Positions 1-16,067 of a DNA stretch of 64,000 nt are shown piece by piece. This DNA comes from Anisakis pegreffii (taxonomy: Eukaryota; Nematoda; Chromadorea; Rhabditida; Anisakidae). The stretch's first letter is position 1, and each line of letters starts with the position of its first letter. The stretch covers positions 186,001-250,000 of the forward strand of contig JAPYMA010000328.1 in assembly GCA_035041965.1 (NCBI GenBank), read 5' to 3'. Position numbers and translations under genes: made by a program. The notes below the pieces were generated by a model, which was not told the DNA's origin, did not search any database, and saw only the letters and a list, made by a program, of their open reading frames with translations.

Positions 1-1700
1 AGTTAGGAGAAAGGAGATCGATGTTCTTTGTGTGGACACCTCAAAATAAATCATTCGCTTAGTAGACTGCAAAGTTCTATTGCTGTTAAACGTATTCGTT
101 TCCATGGTGCGTCGGTTATTGCAACTACAATTTCACTTTCATAACAATTTCTGATTTTGCTTTGTCGCTGAATGCGCTCGTTAATGAGTGCTTTCTGAAT
201 CGGGACAATCGTCAAATGAGAGAAATCTCTTTATCATCTTTACCCTTCACAGTGGGATGATTTTCAAAATAATCTTCTGTTCGATTTATCTCATTGTCAG
301 GAAATCTGCTTCTTTCATTAAATATTCACCCATCGAATGGAAAACGAAATTTCTACAATTAGAAAATTCTGCGATAAACACGCATTACATAGTCTCTTCT
401 GCGTAAGGCAATGAACAGGCAAAATGTCCGCTATTTAGTCACCTGTTCCCCTTGTGTAAAGTTATCCAGTTCAATGAACTCGTACAATTGATCATTTCAC
501 TTTTCAGTGAATATTTACACACTAAAAGTGAATAACAACCTCATTTGTTGGAACTCTCTTTCGGAATTTCATTAAGCACTTCAATTGATCATCATAATCG
601 GTTCCAGCAAGGAACTTTTCAAAGCGAGAATTACTTACTGGAAACTTTTGCATTAGTAATTTCCTGACATTGCATTTATCTCTGCATTTCTATTGGTGCT
701 GTGATTCCTAAAACAATGTGAACATTCTTAATTGCATGATTGCTGGCAATTTTGAACGACGAGGATCAAAATTAGTGTTAATTCCTGTGTGACTGATGTT
801 GACTGGATCTATCGATTAGATAGGATCAGCAATTTTAGCGAGTGTTTTATCATTTAAGGGAACAAATGATATTTGGCATTACGTTATTTGATACTGGGTG
901 GATAACAATCTCACGAAATTGCTATCTGCAAATAAAATTTAGTGAATCTAAAAACTGATATCATGTCTCTCACGCTATCTGGCAATACCTAGTATTTTCA
1001 ATGATATTGGATCAAGCTGTTTGTATTGGAATCGAGGCGTTCATGGAAGTATTGTGTATTTGTTTTATTGAGACATTTTGACGAGTTGTTTAATGAATGC
1101 AGTAGTTCGTAAAAAATTATAATCGAGACAATTTGACGAGCTGAAGTCGTAAGTAGAAAGACATCCTACTGTATGCTTAATTAACTCATCGAGTATGCTG
1201 GATGCATGTACTCTGATGACGATTGCACATATTGCATGCATTTGTCGAGCGATCGCTGCCAACTCACTGAAATTGTGTTGAAATAATGCAATAAATTGAA
1301 ACGGAAATAATGTATTGAAGTCATTTTCCTCTTACTCTGTCGCATTCCCATTAACATTTATCGTTTAATTAAAACTGCGAGTGGATTATAAGATATCTAT
1401 CCAGCACAAGCAGACTGACACTTAATCAATCGCTCAATGTCATTTGAACACTTATTGTTAGAAAATTGAGAGTACTTTTTGCGTATGGTATAAGGCGAAC
1501 CGTGTAGTTTCATCACATCCCTAAGGTTGCTGCTGATTCAATGGACAGAATATGTATTTTGTGGAATGAGATGGAAATAGACTAAGCAAAAGTTGAATTG
1601 ATGAATAAAATTACTGAGTAGTGGTACCAATGAATATTAGATTCATTTTATCCAGTTTGAAATTTTCAGCAAAAGCGATTTATTATTGCCATTGTTTCAG
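1..1700. other. No gene seen; probably first intron of the beta-tubulin gene
   Basis: I see no conserved coding sequence here on either strand. The next exon begins in frame at the Phe-Trp that follows residue 19 of beta-tubulins, so the N-terminal exon must lie upstream. I looked for a sequence able to encode the invariant N-terminal start and the GQCGNQ nucleotide-binding motif and did not find one. The stretch is therefore read as intron. The short open frames in it have no recognisable content. Confidence 0.6.
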
Positions 1701-5482
<3,782 letters not shown>

Positions 5483-7246
5483 TCCATCAAAGAGCGAGAA
5501 TCGATAAAAATCATAGGGAGGGAGTGATTCCTCTCGATACCGTCCCAAAACAAAAAATTTCCCAACATCGTCATTGTTTCGAGAGTGTTATCGTCCCCTC
5601 CCGAATACCTCCACAAGGAACTTTCAATTAGATCACAAAGTTCCAATAATCCAACCCCTCTCCCCAGTACTGTCCCCATCTTTCCGTCCGCATCTGTTTA
5701 AAGTGAAATCAAATTCAAAGATTTTGTACTCGAACAAATCAATTCCAAAGAATGATGTTCCATCAGCTTGAAAAATTCTATCGTTCTGACTCATACCAGA
5801 TATGGTAAAATTTCACAGTTCCGAACACCCATCCCAACCACCCCCAGTTCATTGATCAATGCAGTCACATATGTACATTTGTCGATCGTTTGTTGTTGTG
5901 TTCATAATCAGTCATCATTGTCCTTTATCATTATCATCCTCAACGTTATCAGTGATAATTGTTTCTGTATGAAGTGATGATGAGATGGATGTATGGCGAT
6001 TTTTGATTCGCTTACGTGGAAATCTATCATCCAATATGATCATTTTTTATGGGGTGATCATTTCAATTATTGATCAGCTCGATTTTACTTGATATTAGCA
6101 ATACTCCTTGGATTGATTTATTTAGAAATATGATTAGATTTGACAAAATGAATAGAATCGAATTGAACCGAATCAACGTTTCTTGACAACGATGTGCGTT
6201 TCCACGTAACGATGACGCTAATGCTTCTGCTGCTTCATGCCTCTTCTTCCACTTAATTTTTCACACTTTCCTCTTCTCGATTCACTGATAATAAATGTAT
6301 TCTACACAGATTCTGTTCTTTTCCACATATACAGTTGAGAATGTTGGGAATCAACTGGAGAATGTTGGATGTGGTGTGAAGTCGGGGTATTTAAGTTGAT
6401 CATGACTCTGCTTGATTACAATTTAATGACATCCTGCAACACTGGACCGGTTGAAAAAAATTTCATAACGTGAAATAATTCAACTTCGCATGATTACGAG
6501 TAATCAATAGTAAAATTTTGACGCGGCGGACCGCAAGAGAGACGATTCGTGAGGGACACCAAAGTGATATATGAAATCAACCTTTAAATCTGTACTTTAG
6601 CTGTATACGTATAAGATGTACACGGATATAATGCAGTATCGATTCGGATGATGAAATCTAACTTTCGTACATCTTACTCGGAGGATATTCTCCTTTTTGC
6701 CTTTGTATGATATAAATGCTTTGTGTTTCGATAATATAAAACGGTGTTATTACAACATAAACGCCGAAAAATTTCGACTTTTCAAATAACATCGAAAATA
6801 TTCATTCAATATCATGACAAGACAGAATGGGTTTTAGGTAACTGGAAAAATTGGATTTCAAATGTATTTTCGAAATATACAAGTTTATTACATGCTACCA
6901 TGAAGACATTCCGAGAAATCGACAATATCGTTCCTGTTCAATTCATCGTATAATCCAAAGATATACAAAGAATGCATCGAAAGAATCCTCGAACCCACTG
7001 AACTGTATCGCATTAAATATGCGTTGCTGACAACCAGCCCATTTCTGTGTACGAGCGATTCGCTTGCTGCACAATGACCATGCAACTTCATTTCCTGCAC
7101 GTTTTACCGCGCTACTTTTTCAATTCAAACTTCAATTAAGCAAAATCTAAAAATTCAACTAACCAAAATTAGTTTCTCTGTCAAGAGTGTTTAGGTGTAT
7201 TACTAATTGCATTCGGAATTAGAAACGTTATGGAGTGATCATCGAT
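5483..7246. other. Spacer between beta-tubulin and CDK gene
   Basis: No coding sequence is recognised. The first part is probably the tubulin 3' UTR. The 3' part must hold the promoter and 5' UTR of the kinase gene. The spacing of nearly 1.8 kb argues against an operon between the two genes. Short open frames in both directions have no conserved features. Confidence 0.6.
6290..6295 (+). terminator. Candidate poly(A) signal AATAAA of the tubulin gene
   Basis: An exact AATAAA lies about 0.8 kb downstream of the tubulin stop codon and about 0.95 kb before the next gene, and I noticed no other exact AATAAA in the spacer. Assigning it to this transcript is inference from position only. Confidence 0.35.
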
Positions 7247-10044
7247 ATGGCCGAAGTAGCTGATAAATATCGTGGGTTTTCAAAGATTGGTGAAGGCACT
7301 TACGGTGTCGTTTTCAAGGCTTACGAGAGAAGTACTGGCAAAGCGTTTGCACTCAAGAAGATACGTCTCGATTCGTATGTTCATAACCAAATAATTTTCT
7401 CATTCGCTAATTGCCAATTAAGATATAATGATCTTACGTTAATGTGCAACTGGCAATAATACAGATCGCATCGTGATAATGAATGAACACAATTCATTGG
7501 GTTTTGAATCGTTATCGGACCGATAGAGAAAAGTGAAAATTTGCGTGAACATTCTTAAGCAGAATAATCTTTTCGATGCAGCAATAGCGTTGTCAATATT
7601 TCCGGGTAATGTTGTATTTCAGGTTGTAAAATCACAACGGCATTTCGTTCGTGCGAACATTTCTTGCTGTGTTTTAACCAAGTAACACATTCAATTGCGA
7701 ATGTGAACAAAATGCCGTTATGATTTTACCAACCTGAAATACAGCATTACCTGTTTCTGGATTTGAGACGAACATAAAACGCAAGTGGTTTGTAGTGGTT
7801 GTGGTTGATGTGCAAATTCACAGTGTAATACAGTCTGTGTTTCAGTGACAATGAAGGAGTTCCGAGTACGTGTATTCGTGAAATATCGTTACTCAAGGAA
7901 ATGGACCATCAAAATATCGTGAAATTACACGAAATTATACACGTCGGTGAGCGTTCTCTTCTCTTCACTGACGTCAAGAATTTCTATTTGTTTTGCTTGA
8001 TATGAAATTCTTCTGCAACTTTATCGTCGGCTACATTCATGCTTCCATTCTCTGCAGGATTAGTTTTTGTTTTCTTGTTCAGTATTCGCATTTTGTGTTC
8101 GTTTTCTTTCAGAAATGCGTATTTTCATGGTTTTCGAATATATTGATCGTGATCTGAAGCAGTTGATCGATCTGCTGAAACCGAAACCATTGCCAATCAA
8201 ATATATTAAGGTTGTAATCTCAAATATTGATTAAGGTTTTGAAAGATGTCTAAGTTTTTGTTTGAACGATTCACACATGTATTTCAAACCAATCCTTGAA
8301 TGCATATGATGCAAAAATTGAACCTTTATTATAAACAATCGTCTACGTAACATTGTACTTTAAGTGATGTTGTTTGAGCTTATGTTTATGCTCTTGCTAA
8401 AGTCGTTTTACATTCGAGCTTAGATTAAAGTTGAGGCCCTTTCACGCAAGTTTCAGCCAAGGTCTAAGCTTGAGGCTTAAGAAACTAAAGCCAGCGTATT
8501 TAAGAATTGTTTACACTAGCTGATTTGATCGAACATATTTCTGAATTTTCGTAAAGTAAAGATCTTTCTTTCTGGATTTGACTGAAATCGAAATAACCGA
8601 AGCAGCTTATAGAGCTTCCTGTGGCAACTTCTACAAGCACTTGCCTATTGCCATACGAATCGTGTAATACATCGCGATTTGAAACCGCAGAATTTACTCG
8701 TTGACAATACCGGTGTTATAAAACTGGCCGATTTCGGTCTAGCACGCTCGTTCTCAATGTGTACACGATGTTATACACATGAGGTATTGATTTCTTACTC
8801 TTCATCAATCTGGTCATGTTCCGATGATTTCTATTTCCAATATGAATTCTGTCATGAAAACTCTTATGAACTCCATCAATGGTATCAATTTGGAAACATC
8901 GTTATTGTTGGTGGAATTCTGTTTAGTGAGAGTTTCATTTCGTTTGCAGAATTTTTTGATTATTCCGTTAAAATCAGTTGTTGTTAACGGTGACTTAAAT
9001 AATTTTGTTGATATTTTGATGGCACAAATGCTTTTGATAGGTCGTAACACTATGGTATCGTGCACCAGAAGTTCTATTAGGTGGCAAATATTATTCATCC
9101 GCTATTGACATATGGAGTTTGGCGTGTATATTTGCTGAGTTGGTTGTTGCGAAGCCGTTGTTCAATGGTGATTCTGAGATTGATCAATTGTTTAAAATAT
9201 TTCGCATCCTGTCTACACCTACACCCAAGGTTTGCATTTGTTTCGTTCTGAAGCATTTGAAACGCAATACAATAAGTACACGATGAAGTGAAATTATTGT
9301 TAGCACGTAATGATCCCAATAACGGTCATATTGGATCATTCAAGGAATTCGTATGTGAAAAGATTACGGGAAAGTCTATTATGAAATGTGAAATAATTGT
9401 TTATTTGGGGTTCAAACATTGTATGGTATTATTTTGTTCGGTAATGTATCATTTTGTTCAGGTATGGCCAGGTATAGAGAAATTGCCCGATTACAACAGT
9501 GCGTTTCCGAAATGGACTGAGTTTTTGTTGCCGAATCATGTGCCGGGACTTGATGATGACGGAATCGATTTGATCACGGTAATCTTTCTGGGAAACATTT
9601 CATTCCTGAAGTATCTCGAATCCATCGTATCCTCAAAACATTTGTTTCAGAATTGAAAATTTGATATTTCGGCCTAGACTGGTATATGATTTGTTCTTCA
9701 CAAAGTCATTTTTGGAATGATTAAAAATGGGTGGATGAATTTTGAAGTCAACGATGAAATATTTAGCGGGAACGTTTGAAAAATTTTTTCTCTGTGGTGC
9801 ACTTTCATATATCCATGTTTGCACTTACAAAGTTTGCCAATATTAATGTTTTTTGTTAGTTCGTTCGAGAATTGCCAAAAGAGCATTGATGAGATGTATT
9901 TTTAAACGTTAAATAAACTTGCAGCAAATGCTCGTCTACATGCCTGAACGGCGAATCTCAGCGAAATTAGCGCTGTGCCATCGATATTTACGTGATGTTC
10001 CCGTCAACATTGAACCGATTACATCGTTAATTTCTGGTGATTGA
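7247..10044 (+). CDS. Cyclin-dependent kinase, CDK2-like
   Basis: This Ser/Thr kinase would bind a cyclin and drive cell-cycle steps in the nucleus and cytoplasm. Exons: 7247-7374, 7846-7946, 8113-8210, 8613-8783, 9041-9229, 9462-9578, 9925-10044, totalling 924 nt and 307 residues, close to the usual 300. Visible features: glycine loop GEGTYGVVF with the inhibitory Thr18-Tyr19 pair, catalytic lysine in FALKKIRL, cyclin-binding helix [15 protein letters not shown] catalytic loop, DFGLARSF, T-loop CYTHE carrying the activating threonine, [10 protein letters not shown], and [23 protein letters not shown] and the C-terminal lobe resemble CDK2 and CDK1 more than CDK5. The start is the ATG giving [11 protein letters not shown]; a GTG four codons earlier was not used. 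The PSTAIRE to PSTCIRE change is the only oddity. CDK1 versus CDK2 orthology would need a tree. Confidence 0.95.
7605..7751. mobile_element. MITE, copy 1, in first CDK intron
   Basis: An element of about 147 bp with long terminal inverted repeats. The left arm begins GGTAATGTTGTATTTCAGG and the right arm ends CCTGAAATACAGCATTACC. The subterminal parts ACGGCATTTCGTTC and AACAAAATGCCGT also pair. The same element occurs at 11064-11217 and 45836-45982. It has no coding capacity, so it is a non-autonomous DNA element (MITE). No exact target-site duplication could be fixed, so the superfamily is unknown. Confidence 0.8.
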
Positions 10045-10847
10045 AAGCCTCGTTGACAGCGACAACACTTTCGGTTCGTTCGAATTCGTGTTCGAAACAT
10101 CTGCAAGGAACCAAACGAATTCAGTGTTTCGCATATAAATTGTTCCTTTATTGAGCATTTTGCCACATAGACGGTGAGTTGCCAAATGATAATGTGAGTG
10201 AACCTGAGGCTGGAGCTTCGGCTGAGGGAAGATCATAGATTGGGCCAATTAAGCAGTTTGGGCTGCAGCTCTGACCTAGACCTTAGCCTGAGGCTAAGCT
10301 GCAGATGGTGACAGTTTAATATTTGTCAACTGCTCGCAAGTGGCAATTGTTCCGTTGCCTGTCGTTATTGGTTCGTTGTTGATTATTGTTGATATTGGTT
10401 TTTATATTGTAATTTAACCAAGCCATAATATTACGTCGCAAATTATCTTTCAAATATATTAATGTCCTATGTAGTGACACGGGAATGTTTAGGATATATA
10501 TGTACGAACGTCATTTTTACGTACGAAAACTTTGAATTGTTACAAAATTCCGTTTAGTCTGTTCTCAGGACACTCAGAATGCTCACGTGAATATATGTGG
10601 CTCGGGGAATATTCTCACTTAGCCTGTTTCCCAGGAAAGGTCTCTCACCACTCTTACATGTTCTATGTTCTTGTGAGTTTTTCTTTATCATTCCCAGTTA
10701 TACTAATGTCCTATGTAATGCTCGCGGTATTGTTTTTCCTGATTAAGTACAATTAATTTCACTCACGCGTGGCTTTTATGCTAATGTGCCTTTGACTCGC
10801 CTTTACCGAGATATCTGTAAATATTTCTGTTTACGTATATGAACATT

Positions 10848-10967
10848 AGAGTTGGAAACGGTTAGGACTTACGGCCCCATTCCGTCCTCATCATAAACTC
10901 CGTAGAGGTCTTCTTTGCTCCACGATTCCCCCACCTTCCGCCGTAAGCTCAATTCGTTTCCAACGCT
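10848..10967. mobile_element. Short inverted-repeat element (possible hAT-type MITE)
   Basis: The left end TAGAGTTGGAAACG is matched by CGTTTCCAACGCTA at the right end. Inside, CTTACGG (left) and CCGTAAG (right) also pair, giving imperfect inverted repeats of about 25 bp around a short pyrimidine-rich centre. Both ends fit the loose hAT terminal pattern YARNG. The flanking 8-mers do not form a clean target-site duplication, so the class is tentative. Confidence 0.45.
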
Positions 10968-11063
10968 AGGAACTAATTTTTTTTCGTACAAGACATGACA
11001 TAATCAATTCATGCACGTTCCTTTGATTCAACTTTTATGGTAGTTTCACTAATGAGATTTCGC

Positions 11064-11217
11064 GGTAATGTTGTATTTCAGGTTGGTAAAATCACAACGG
11101 CATTTCGTTCGTACAAACGTTTCTTGCTGTACTCTTACTAATTGTAAGTAACACATTCAATTACGAATGTGAACGAAATGCCGTTTTCATTTTACCAACC
11201 TAAAATATAAAATTACC
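11064..11217. mobile_element. MITE, copy 2, intergenic
   Basis: Second copy of the element at 7605-7751, about 154 bp, starting GGTAATGTTGTATTTCAGG and ending AAAATTACC. The internal TTTCTTGCTGT and GTAACACATTCAATT stretches are also shared with copy 1. The slightly longer centre accounts for the length difference. Confidence 0.8.
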
Positions 11218-12059
11218 GAATTCGTTCTATTGTGAATAATTCATCGCTATCATCGAGTGTTCAATAGACGTTGTTAAATTCATTTGAAAGCATTTCGTCG
11301 TTCCCATAGAAACCACCACAAAACTGTTGATTCTCTGCAATTTTTGTCGGAAATCAACTGTCACTGGATACTTTCGCTGTTGAAGTGTTCGTTTACGTTT
11401 ATTTCTTGTTGAATGAAATCAGAGAGTATTGATAGTGTGTATAAATATGAGATTATTTGTTTGTTCCCTCATTTGTAACGCGATTGATTATAAAATCAAC
11501 GCGTTTTGGAAGCAGAAGAAATGAATTTTATTTCGAACAGAATGCTATTTGTTCGCTTATTGTTAGTAGTTTGCACAATGCCTTATACGAATTTTTACAC
11601 AAGTTGCATATTTGCTGTATAGTTTGCCAACAAGAATGTGGTTTGAAGCAAACTTGGTTGTTGTCATCTTGAGCTTGAATCCGGAGTGCATCCGGAGCAG
11701 GACTGAAGTTCGTCTTCCAAGATCGGGTCGTGGTGATTCTACCTGATGCTAGTCAGGTGAATCGTGTATGACCCTGGAATTATTGTGAAATGCACCGCGA
11801 ATCAGTTTCACACAAAGATTCATCGGAATCATTTAAAAAAATTTTTCAAAAAAAGATTTTTCTATGAGTCAGTAGTAATCGGTATCCTAAGATATATAAT
11901 ATATCCTAAGATATCCTTAACCTAGGATGATATGCTTAAGATATCCTAAGTTGGCGATTATCGTTCGGTTGGCGCTGTTGTCATATCGGATTGTTTCTCA
12001 TTTGTTCTTTGAAGTGAAATGGGTTGTCCAATTTCGTTTTAGAGGATTTTATTTTTGTT

Positions 12060-12655
12060 AGATAGCGGAATGCTTGAATTCACGGGAGTATTATTGAACG
12101 AGGAACATTACTGCCGATGTTTTTTTGATCGATTACTCTTAATGGGTTTCGTTAGCACAGTGGTTCTCAAATGTGCTAATTGAACCCATTAAATATAATT
12201 TCATGAAAGTTTTAAGGTGTCCTTCCCTACCCCCATTCCTCCTCCCGCACACCTTAGGAAGTTGGAAGGTGTCCTCCCTATCGCAATCGTTAAAGTGTAA
12301 TCGCATTCCTCTCAAATGCTGCATATCACTCATCTACTACAGTGACTGTCAGTAGTGTGGGTAATTGTATGCTATTAGAGTACGTTCAAGCTTTTCGAAA
12401 AAATATATACGTTAAAGTCCATTCTGGCTTGCTTTATACGTATATGCGCTCTGAAGACGCCCTTGTCTACTTGAACGTATAGAAAATAAAATCTTATCTG
12501 GCCACGCTTGGAATGGCATCTCGCATCCCTGTTGAGAAATCCTTTTTAAAGGTATTCGTTCTCGGTTGAGAACGGGATTGTTTGAATTCACTACAAGAGT
12601 ATTGGACGAGAATCATTATTGCTCGTTGTTTTTTGATCGAATATATTTAATCATT
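12060..12655 (+). repeat. Diverged direct duplication upstream of the Rag gene
   Basis: Two segments of about 90 bp, near 12060-12150 and 12565-12655, share the order TTGAATTCAC, GAGTATT, GAACGAG/GGACGAG, CATTA.TGC and TTTTTTGATCGA. They are in the same orientation about 500 bp apart. They look like remnants of an old tandem duplication or two copies of an uncharacterised repeat. Confidence 0.35.
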
Positions 12656-13249
12656 AGCAGAAGGCTAATGAAAATCATTGGATTTTGCCGTTTTATGGTA
12701 TTAGCTGTTTGCTGAACTGTAATAAGTATGGAACTTGAATGCGTAGAGTTGAAAGCACTTTTGCTGATAACGGGCGCCACTGTGCGCATGTACTCAGATT
12801 ACCACCTTGCCCATGTGTATCAATGCAATTCGAAGTCAAATCAGAAGTATGCTTAAGCTTAAAATTTATTATTGCTTACGCTTAGACCGATGATGAGGTT
12901 AACGCATAGGCTTCGACTTACGTGTGAAGCATATGAGCACACGAGCATCTGTGATAATAGGCGCGGTGGCGCTCGTTATCAGCAAATGTATCAAAATGTC
13001 AATGTTGTGAGTGTTTTCATTTGTGACTTTTACTTGATGATTAATGCTTCGTTGATGATCGCCACGAATCAATATGAAACGTGATGCAAATCGAATCAGT
13101 TCCGTGCAGAGAAGTGAATTGATCGATAAGCACCTGTATACATTGATATCGCACATTCCATCGACGTGACACATTCGTCTGTTCGTAAACAATTCAAAAT
13201 TGCGTTTATAAAGTGCATCGTTAAAGGGTTTCACGATAAATTGGCCATT

Positions 13250-16067
13250 ATGATGGCAGAAAATCTGTGGAAAGAACATGAAGAAGAATATGAATATGGT
13301 CTCGGGGATGATGACACCGATGACGTGACGTCCAATCAGAAACCGACCGTTGTTTTAATGGGCTTGAAAAGGTTCCTAGTTTCTCACTGAATTGAAACGC
13401 ACTGCTTAATTGATTCCCTGATTTCATTATGCCTTTTTGTTTTGTTTTTGCCTGTGATCAGCTCAGAACATTGTTGATTCGAAATCTGCCTGCAAATTGT
13501 AGGTGTCAAGCAGTTTTCGTAACTGGAATTTTTGTTAGTTCCAGTTGAAATTTTGATGTTTAATTGGGAGAGGAATGAAGATGTGAAGGATTTCACCAGC
13601 AATCAGATATTTCAGAAGCGGTAAAACGTCGATCCGTAAGGTAGTGTTCAATAAGATGTCTCCGAATGAAACACTTTTCGTTGAGAGTACACCGCGAGTC
13701 ACAACCGAAACCGTCACGAGTTCGTTCATTAATTTTGAAACGATTGAATTTCCGGGGCAAATGAGTCCTTTTGATGCGGCTATGGATCCACATGGAACGT
13801 TCAATCGTTGCGGTGCGTTGCTGTTCGTCATTGACGCTCAGGTTAATTTAGGTTTAATTGTTTTTGATGTTTGATTTCGTTCTTTCCATTCGCTGATTAC
13901 TCCTTCGACAATTTGGATGGTACATTCTGTGGTCGTTTTGTTGATCGTTGTATTGAATTCATTCGAATCGATTTGGGTTTTGTTTAGAAGATTTATCTGA
14001 AATGATTATTATTTAATATTCGTTAACCTTATAGTCGTAAATAATTGTCATGCGACAATGCTGAATGCCGATCAGGTTCTAAGTTTATATTGAGCAATCG
14101 TAATTCATGCTCGCTTTTCGTTCAGGATGATTATACAGAAGCTCTGAAACGAATGTGTGAATATTTCAAACGTGCATATGCTATTAATCCGAATATCAAA
14201 TTTGAGGTTGGTTGGAAAGCTTTTGTTTCGTCATTGAAATTTTGTTGAAAATTGAATAAAAGTCACAGTTTGTGAGTTTGAGCAGATAAGCGAGCCTTTT
14301 GAACTGTGAAATACTTCTGATAAGAGATAAGGGATCCCTCTGAATCTATCCGACAGTATTGCGTTCATTCAAGCGTTTCATTAAAAATGCTCATCCTTCA
14401 TACGATTTTGTTCCTTTCAAGTTAGTTTTCGACTGCGATGAATTCGATGTGATCTGATAGAATTCCCACAAAATCCGTGCAGTGATAATTGACTTTTTAG
14501 GTGTTTATTCATAAGGTGGATGGCTTAAATGAAGAGATAAAACTGGAAACCCAACGAGATATATTCCAACGAGTGCAAGACGATATGACTGACGAAAATC
14601 TGGATCAACTTCATATAACGTTTGATCGTTCTGTTTTCTTTGTATTTTGCTCTTTTTCGTAAAACTTATAGTTTTTGGAAATGAAGTCAGGAGTAACAGA
14701 ATATAAGTGTTCGTATTTATTTCAGTTATAATTTGACGTCAATTTACGATCATTCAATATTCGAAGCGTTCAGTAAAGTTGTTCAGAAGCTGATCAGACA
14801 GCTTTCAACACTCGAACGACTGCTGGACATTTTCAATCAGGTCTATCAGTTTCTCCACTTTAAGATTGCAAATATTGCTCGTATCTGGTGGTTCGTAACT
14901 CGTTAAATTATTCTATAGAGTCTTCAAAATCTTTCTTACGATTATGATTCAACTAGCTTTATTTCTACAAATGAAGTAAATTGATTCATGACCAGAAGTC
15001 CAATTCGAAATCTGTTAAACGAAATAGATTCCTGCTATTCATGTCCGTTCATTTGGTAGTAGAAGTAGTAACAAGTTAATAGCAAATGTCTTCAGTGTAG
15101 TTAGTACGTTAAATGAAATCGACGATCAACAATAATTTACAATGATCGTAACTTCAGGGTTCGAATGTTGAGAAGGCATTCCTGTTTGATGTAGCCAGTA
15201 AGATTTATGTGGCCACCGATTCGGCGCCAGTTGATATGGCAACGTACGAGTTATGCTGTGATATGATCGATGTCACTATTGATATTTCGGCGATCTACGG
15301 GTCAGTTTGAGTACTTTTCGAGTTTTGAATACTCCACTGAATTAATTGAAAGTTTCAAATCGTTTCATTGTAATTGTTTGTGTTTAGATGTAAGGACGAT
15401 AGCGCAGTAAATGCAGCATTTGACTCACAATCACAAGCAGTCATCCATTTGAAAACGGATCAGGTTCTATTCCTTCGTCAGGTGAGTCGTTTCCTTTTGC
15501 AGTCTGACGTTTCAGTTGCGTGATGCATTTTTGAGGTTTTCCTTCAACTGATGTATTTTTGAAAGTCTTACTGGTTAAGGTGAACATGTTCTTGGCGTTG
15601 GTTTGCATAATCCGTGCGGAGAATTTCGAGAAACAAGGCCTTATCGACTACAATTTTCACTGTTTTAAAGATGTAAGTTTCATCTTTTCATGTGAAAGTC
15701 TGATTATTCACTTTTGCATATTTGAATGATGTCGAATTTTTTTGTTTGAAATGTAATATATCAAGCGAGAAACATGCAAAACAAGATAAAAAAGATAAAA
15801 ATCAAACATTCAAATGTGTTGAAAACTTTATTTTATCTAAAAAATCACGGGGAATTGTTGTCAACTCAAAACTTTTTTAACTTCTGATTCAATTGGTGCG
15901 AAATATTCGGCTTAATGGTGAATACTTCCACAGATGTAACTGAAATATCCGATGGTGTTTTTCGATAATCTATCGGATTTGAATTTCAGGCCATAGAGCG
16001 GGTATTCCAGGTGCGTAAGAAGATGCTCAGCAAAAAGAATCACCTCGCATCAACGCCATCGCAGTGA
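13250..16067 (+). CDS. Rag GTPase, RagC/D type
   Basis: RagC/D GTPases pair with RagA/B on the lysosome and relay amino-acid status to TORC1. Exons: 13250-13371, 13616-13841, 14126-14206, 14501-14619, 14726-14840, 15158-15300, 15388-15481, 15580-15672, 15990-16067, totalling 1071 nt and 356 residues. The P-loop GLKRSGKTS is split by the first intron. It is followed by [13 protein letters not shown], the G3 motif [17 protein letters not shown], the G4 motif [25 protein letters not shown] and the roadblock C-terminal domain with [25 protein letters not shown] and [10 protein letters not shown]. Of two tandem ATG codons (13250 and 13253) either may be the start; 13250 is used here. The match to RagC/D rather than RagA/B rests on FPGQ and HKVDG and on the C-terminal motifs. 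The protein is somewhat shorter than mammalian RagC (about 400), mainly at the termini. Confidence 0.95.

Larger units (their letters stand above)
10045..13249. other. Intergenic region between CDK and Rag GTPase genes
   Basis: About 3.2 kb with no gene I can support. It holds a second copy of the MITE, another inverted-repeat element near 10.85 kb, an AT-rich stretch of ATCCTAAGATAT words at 11880-11950, and a diverged direct duplication near 12.06 and 12.57 kb. Open frames of 60-126 codons on both strands lack conserved content. Confidence 0.6.

Noticed and set aside
8814..9108. 94-codon open frames on both strands between CDK exons
   Set aside because: They run through an intron of the CDK gene and show no domain; splice sites at 8784 and 9040 remove them.
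11880..11950. AT-rich ATCCTAAGATAT repeats as a promoter or origin
   Set aside because: Simple imperfect repeats, with no gene start nearby on the right strand and spacing.
12899..13279. 126-codon open frame on the minus strand overlapping the Rag start
   Set aside because: It has no recognisable motif, overlaps the true first exon of the Rag GTPase on the other strand, and is made mostly of intergenic sequence.
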